A stretch of 7,025 nt of DNA, taken from positions 1-7,025 of the forward strand of contig SYDV01000018.1 of NCBI GenBank assembly GCA_005801395.1. The letters are read 5' to 3'. Below, in pieces: positions 6,072-7,025 of this stretch (its first letter is position 1; the number at the start of each line of letters is the position of its first letter). The stretch comes from Planctomycetia bacterium. GTDB taxonomy: Bacteria; Planctomycetota; UBA11346. The notes beneath the pieces were generated by a model. That model was not told where the DNA came from and did not search any database. It worked only from the letters and a program-made list of their open reading frames with translations. The position numbers were made by a program, and so were the translations under genes.

Positions 6072-6322
6072 GTGTCAGGAAGTCCTTTGGAGGGTCCGGA
6101 AGTCCGGAAGTCCTGGGTCTTCGGGCATTTTTCTCCGTTGGGCGTTCTTTTTTGCGACGGCTATAAGGACTTAACGTCTAATTCAATTTCAATGGCCCCA
6201 GCCTTTCTGTAGTCGCAATTGTGACGCCCGCCGTTTCATGCAGTATGTCTCACGCCAGGCTTCCGGACTTTCGGACTTCCGGACTTCCGGACCCTCCAAA
6301 GGACTTCCGGACTTCCGGACAC
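6072..6322. repeat. Long imperfect palindrome of tandem GGAAGTCC/GGACTTCC units (MITE- or REP-like element)
   Basis: Bases 6078-6113 are perfectly complementary to 6273-6308: 36 bp with no mismatch, separated by 159 bases. The left arm reads GGAAGTCC, then TTTGGAGGGTCC, then GGAAGTCC twice. The right arm is its reverse complement, plus one extra outer GGACTTCC (6309-6316) and imperfect inner units at 6261-6272. If that extra unit is skipped, the ends also match, with GTGTC (6072-6076) opposite GACAC (6318-6322). Within the loop, GGGCGT (6140-6145) pairs with ACGCCC (6224-6229), TGCGAC (6153-6158) with GTCGCA (6212-6217), and GGCT (6159-6162) with AGCC (6200-6203). The whole element is therefore an imperfect palindrome. 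I see no clear target-site duplication and no reading frame in it. It fills almost all of the gap between the oxidoreductase and the isomerase. Confidence 0.85.
6212..6225. repeat. Short imperfect palindrome inside the element loop
   Basis: GTCGCAATTGTGAC is a 14-bp near-palindrome centred on CAATTG, with one mismatched pair. It lies inside the larger element. It could form its own small hairpin or compete with the long-range GTCGCA/TGCGAC pairing. Confidence 0.45.
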
Positions 6323-6342
6323 AATTAAGTCCGGATTCTCCC

Positions 6343-6350
6343 AAAGAGGA
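6343..6350 (+). promoter_or_regulatory. Ribosome binding site of the isomerase-like gene
   Basis: AAAGAGGA ends five bases before the ATG at 6356. It is a good Shine-Dalgarno at normal spacing, just outside the palindromic element. Confidence 0.8.
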
Positions 6351-6355
6351 CCATT

Positions 6356-7025
6356 ATGCGTTTGAATCAAGTCGCGCTTCAGCTCTACACGTTACGTGAT
6401 TACACTAAGACCGCATCAGATTTGGCTGTTACGGTGCGTAAGGCACGGGCCATCGGTTATGAATCCGTGCAAATTAGTGGTGTGGGACCGATTCCAGATG
6501 TGGAATTAGCAGCAATTTGTCGTGGCGAAGGTGTGCGTATTTGTGCCACCCATGAAAGCGGTAAAGTTATTGTTGAAGAACCACAGAAGGTCATTGATCG
6601 TCTGGGTTGTTTAGGTGCGACGTATACGGCTTATCCGCATCCACACGTGTCGCTGACCACAGTTGAAGAAGTTCTCGCCTTGGCGAGTGCGCTCGACAAA
6701 GCTGGAAAAATCTTGCGTAAAGCAGGGATCGTACTGACTTACCATAATCATGCTTTAGAATTGCGTAAATTTGATCGCACCACCATGTTGGATTTATTTT
6801 TCGATAATACCAATAAACAAAATGGGCAGGCCAGCATTGATACATATTGGATTCAGGCCGGCGGCGGTGATCCAGTGGAGTGGTGCCGCAAATTGAAACG
6901 TCGTTTACCCATGATTCATATGAAGGACTTCGGTGTGAGTCGCGATAATCGAACCGCGACGATGATGGAAATTGGCAATGGTAACCTGAATTGGCCAGCG
7001 ATCATTCAAGCAGCAGAGAAAAGCG
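6356..7025 (+). CDS. Sugar phosphate isomerase/epimerase-like TIM-barrel protein (3' end beyond window)
   Basis: The frame starts at ATG 6356 and is open to the window edge, giving 223 residues without a stop. It matches the xylose-isomerase-like AP_endonuc_2 barrel family (IolE/IolH-type isomerases, epimerases and dehydratases). Seen motifs are VALQLYTLRD at the N-terminus (strand 1), TYHNHALEL (128-136), IDTYWIQAGGGDPVEW (161-176), MIHMKDFG (186-193) and EIGNGNLNW (205-213). In this family the metal and substrate ligands sit in these strands; here the candidates are His130/His132, Asp162, His188 and Glu205. About 30-60 residues are probably missing. With the oxidoreductase it forms a likely two-step oxidise/isomerise pair on the same strand. 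The 295-bp gap filled by a palindrome raises the question of whether they are still co-transcribed. The substrate is unknown. Confidence 0.9.
   Translation, partial: MRLNQVALQLYTLRDYTKTASDLAVTVRKARAIGYESVQISGVGPIPDVELAAICRGEGVRICATHESGKVIVEEPQKVIDRLGCLGATYTAYPHPHVSLTTVEEVLALASALDKAGKILRKAGIVLTYHNHALELRKFDRTTMLDLFFDNTNKQNGQASIDTYWIQAGGGDPVEWCRKLKRRLPMIHMKDFGVSRDNRTATMMEIGNGNLNWPAIIQAAEKS

Noticed and set aside
6072..6322. CRISPR array
   Set aside because: The repeat units are 8 bp, mostly adjacent and arranged as inverted arms. There are no regularly spaced unique spacers and no cas gene in the window.

Overview
The window looks like chromosomal DNA of a Gram-negative, probably environmental bacterium. 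Base composition is moderate by eye, with many TTA/GCG/CGT codons throughout. A PVC-group bacterium (Verrucomicrobiota, Opitutae-like) is my best guess. It rests on the Gly/Arg-rich tail of an RNA-binding protein, the RlmF methyltransferase, an NtrB-like PAS kinase and a Gfo/Idh/MocA oxidoreductase next to a TIM-barrel sugar isomerase. This is an inference from gene content and not a proven assignment.

Layout. (1) Positions 1-44 hold the last codons of a glycine-rich protein, followed by a strong intrinsic terminator at 71-107. (2) Positions 178-1206 (+) encode an SGNH/GDSL esterase. (3) Positions 1282-2364 (+) encode RlmF, the 23S rRNA m6A1618 methyltransferase, with an extra basic N-terminal tail. 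(4) Positions 2581-3795 (-) encode a soluble coiled-coil/PAS/HisKA/HATPase histidine kinase, convergent with rlmF and without a response regulator beside it. (5) Positions 3911-4723 (+) encode an AraC-family regulator divergent from the kinase. (6) Positions 4879-6060 (+) encode a Gfo/Idh/MocA oxidoreductase. (7) From 6356 to the window end (+) is a sugar phosphate isomerase/epimerase-like TIM barrel, truncated by the window edge.

The last three genes make a plausible sugar-use module. The AraC/cupin regulator would sense a sugar or derivative, the NAD(P)-dependent oxidoreductase would oxidise it, and the isomerase/epimerase would convert the keto product. The substrate cannot be read from sequence.

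The most unusual object is non-coding. The 295-bp gap between the oxidoreductase and the isomerase holds a roughly 250-bp imperfect palindrome (6072-6322). Its arms match perfectly over 36 bp and are built from tandem 8-bp units (GGAAGTCC / GGACTTCC). Shorter complementary pairs are nested inside it. It may be a non-autonomous mobile element (MITE-like), an expanded REP/BIME-type repeat, or a structured RNA/attenuator inside the operon. A second, smaller repeat built around GGGCTCTGCC follows the U-tracts at the 3' ends of two different transcription units (about 107-131 and 2365-2386).
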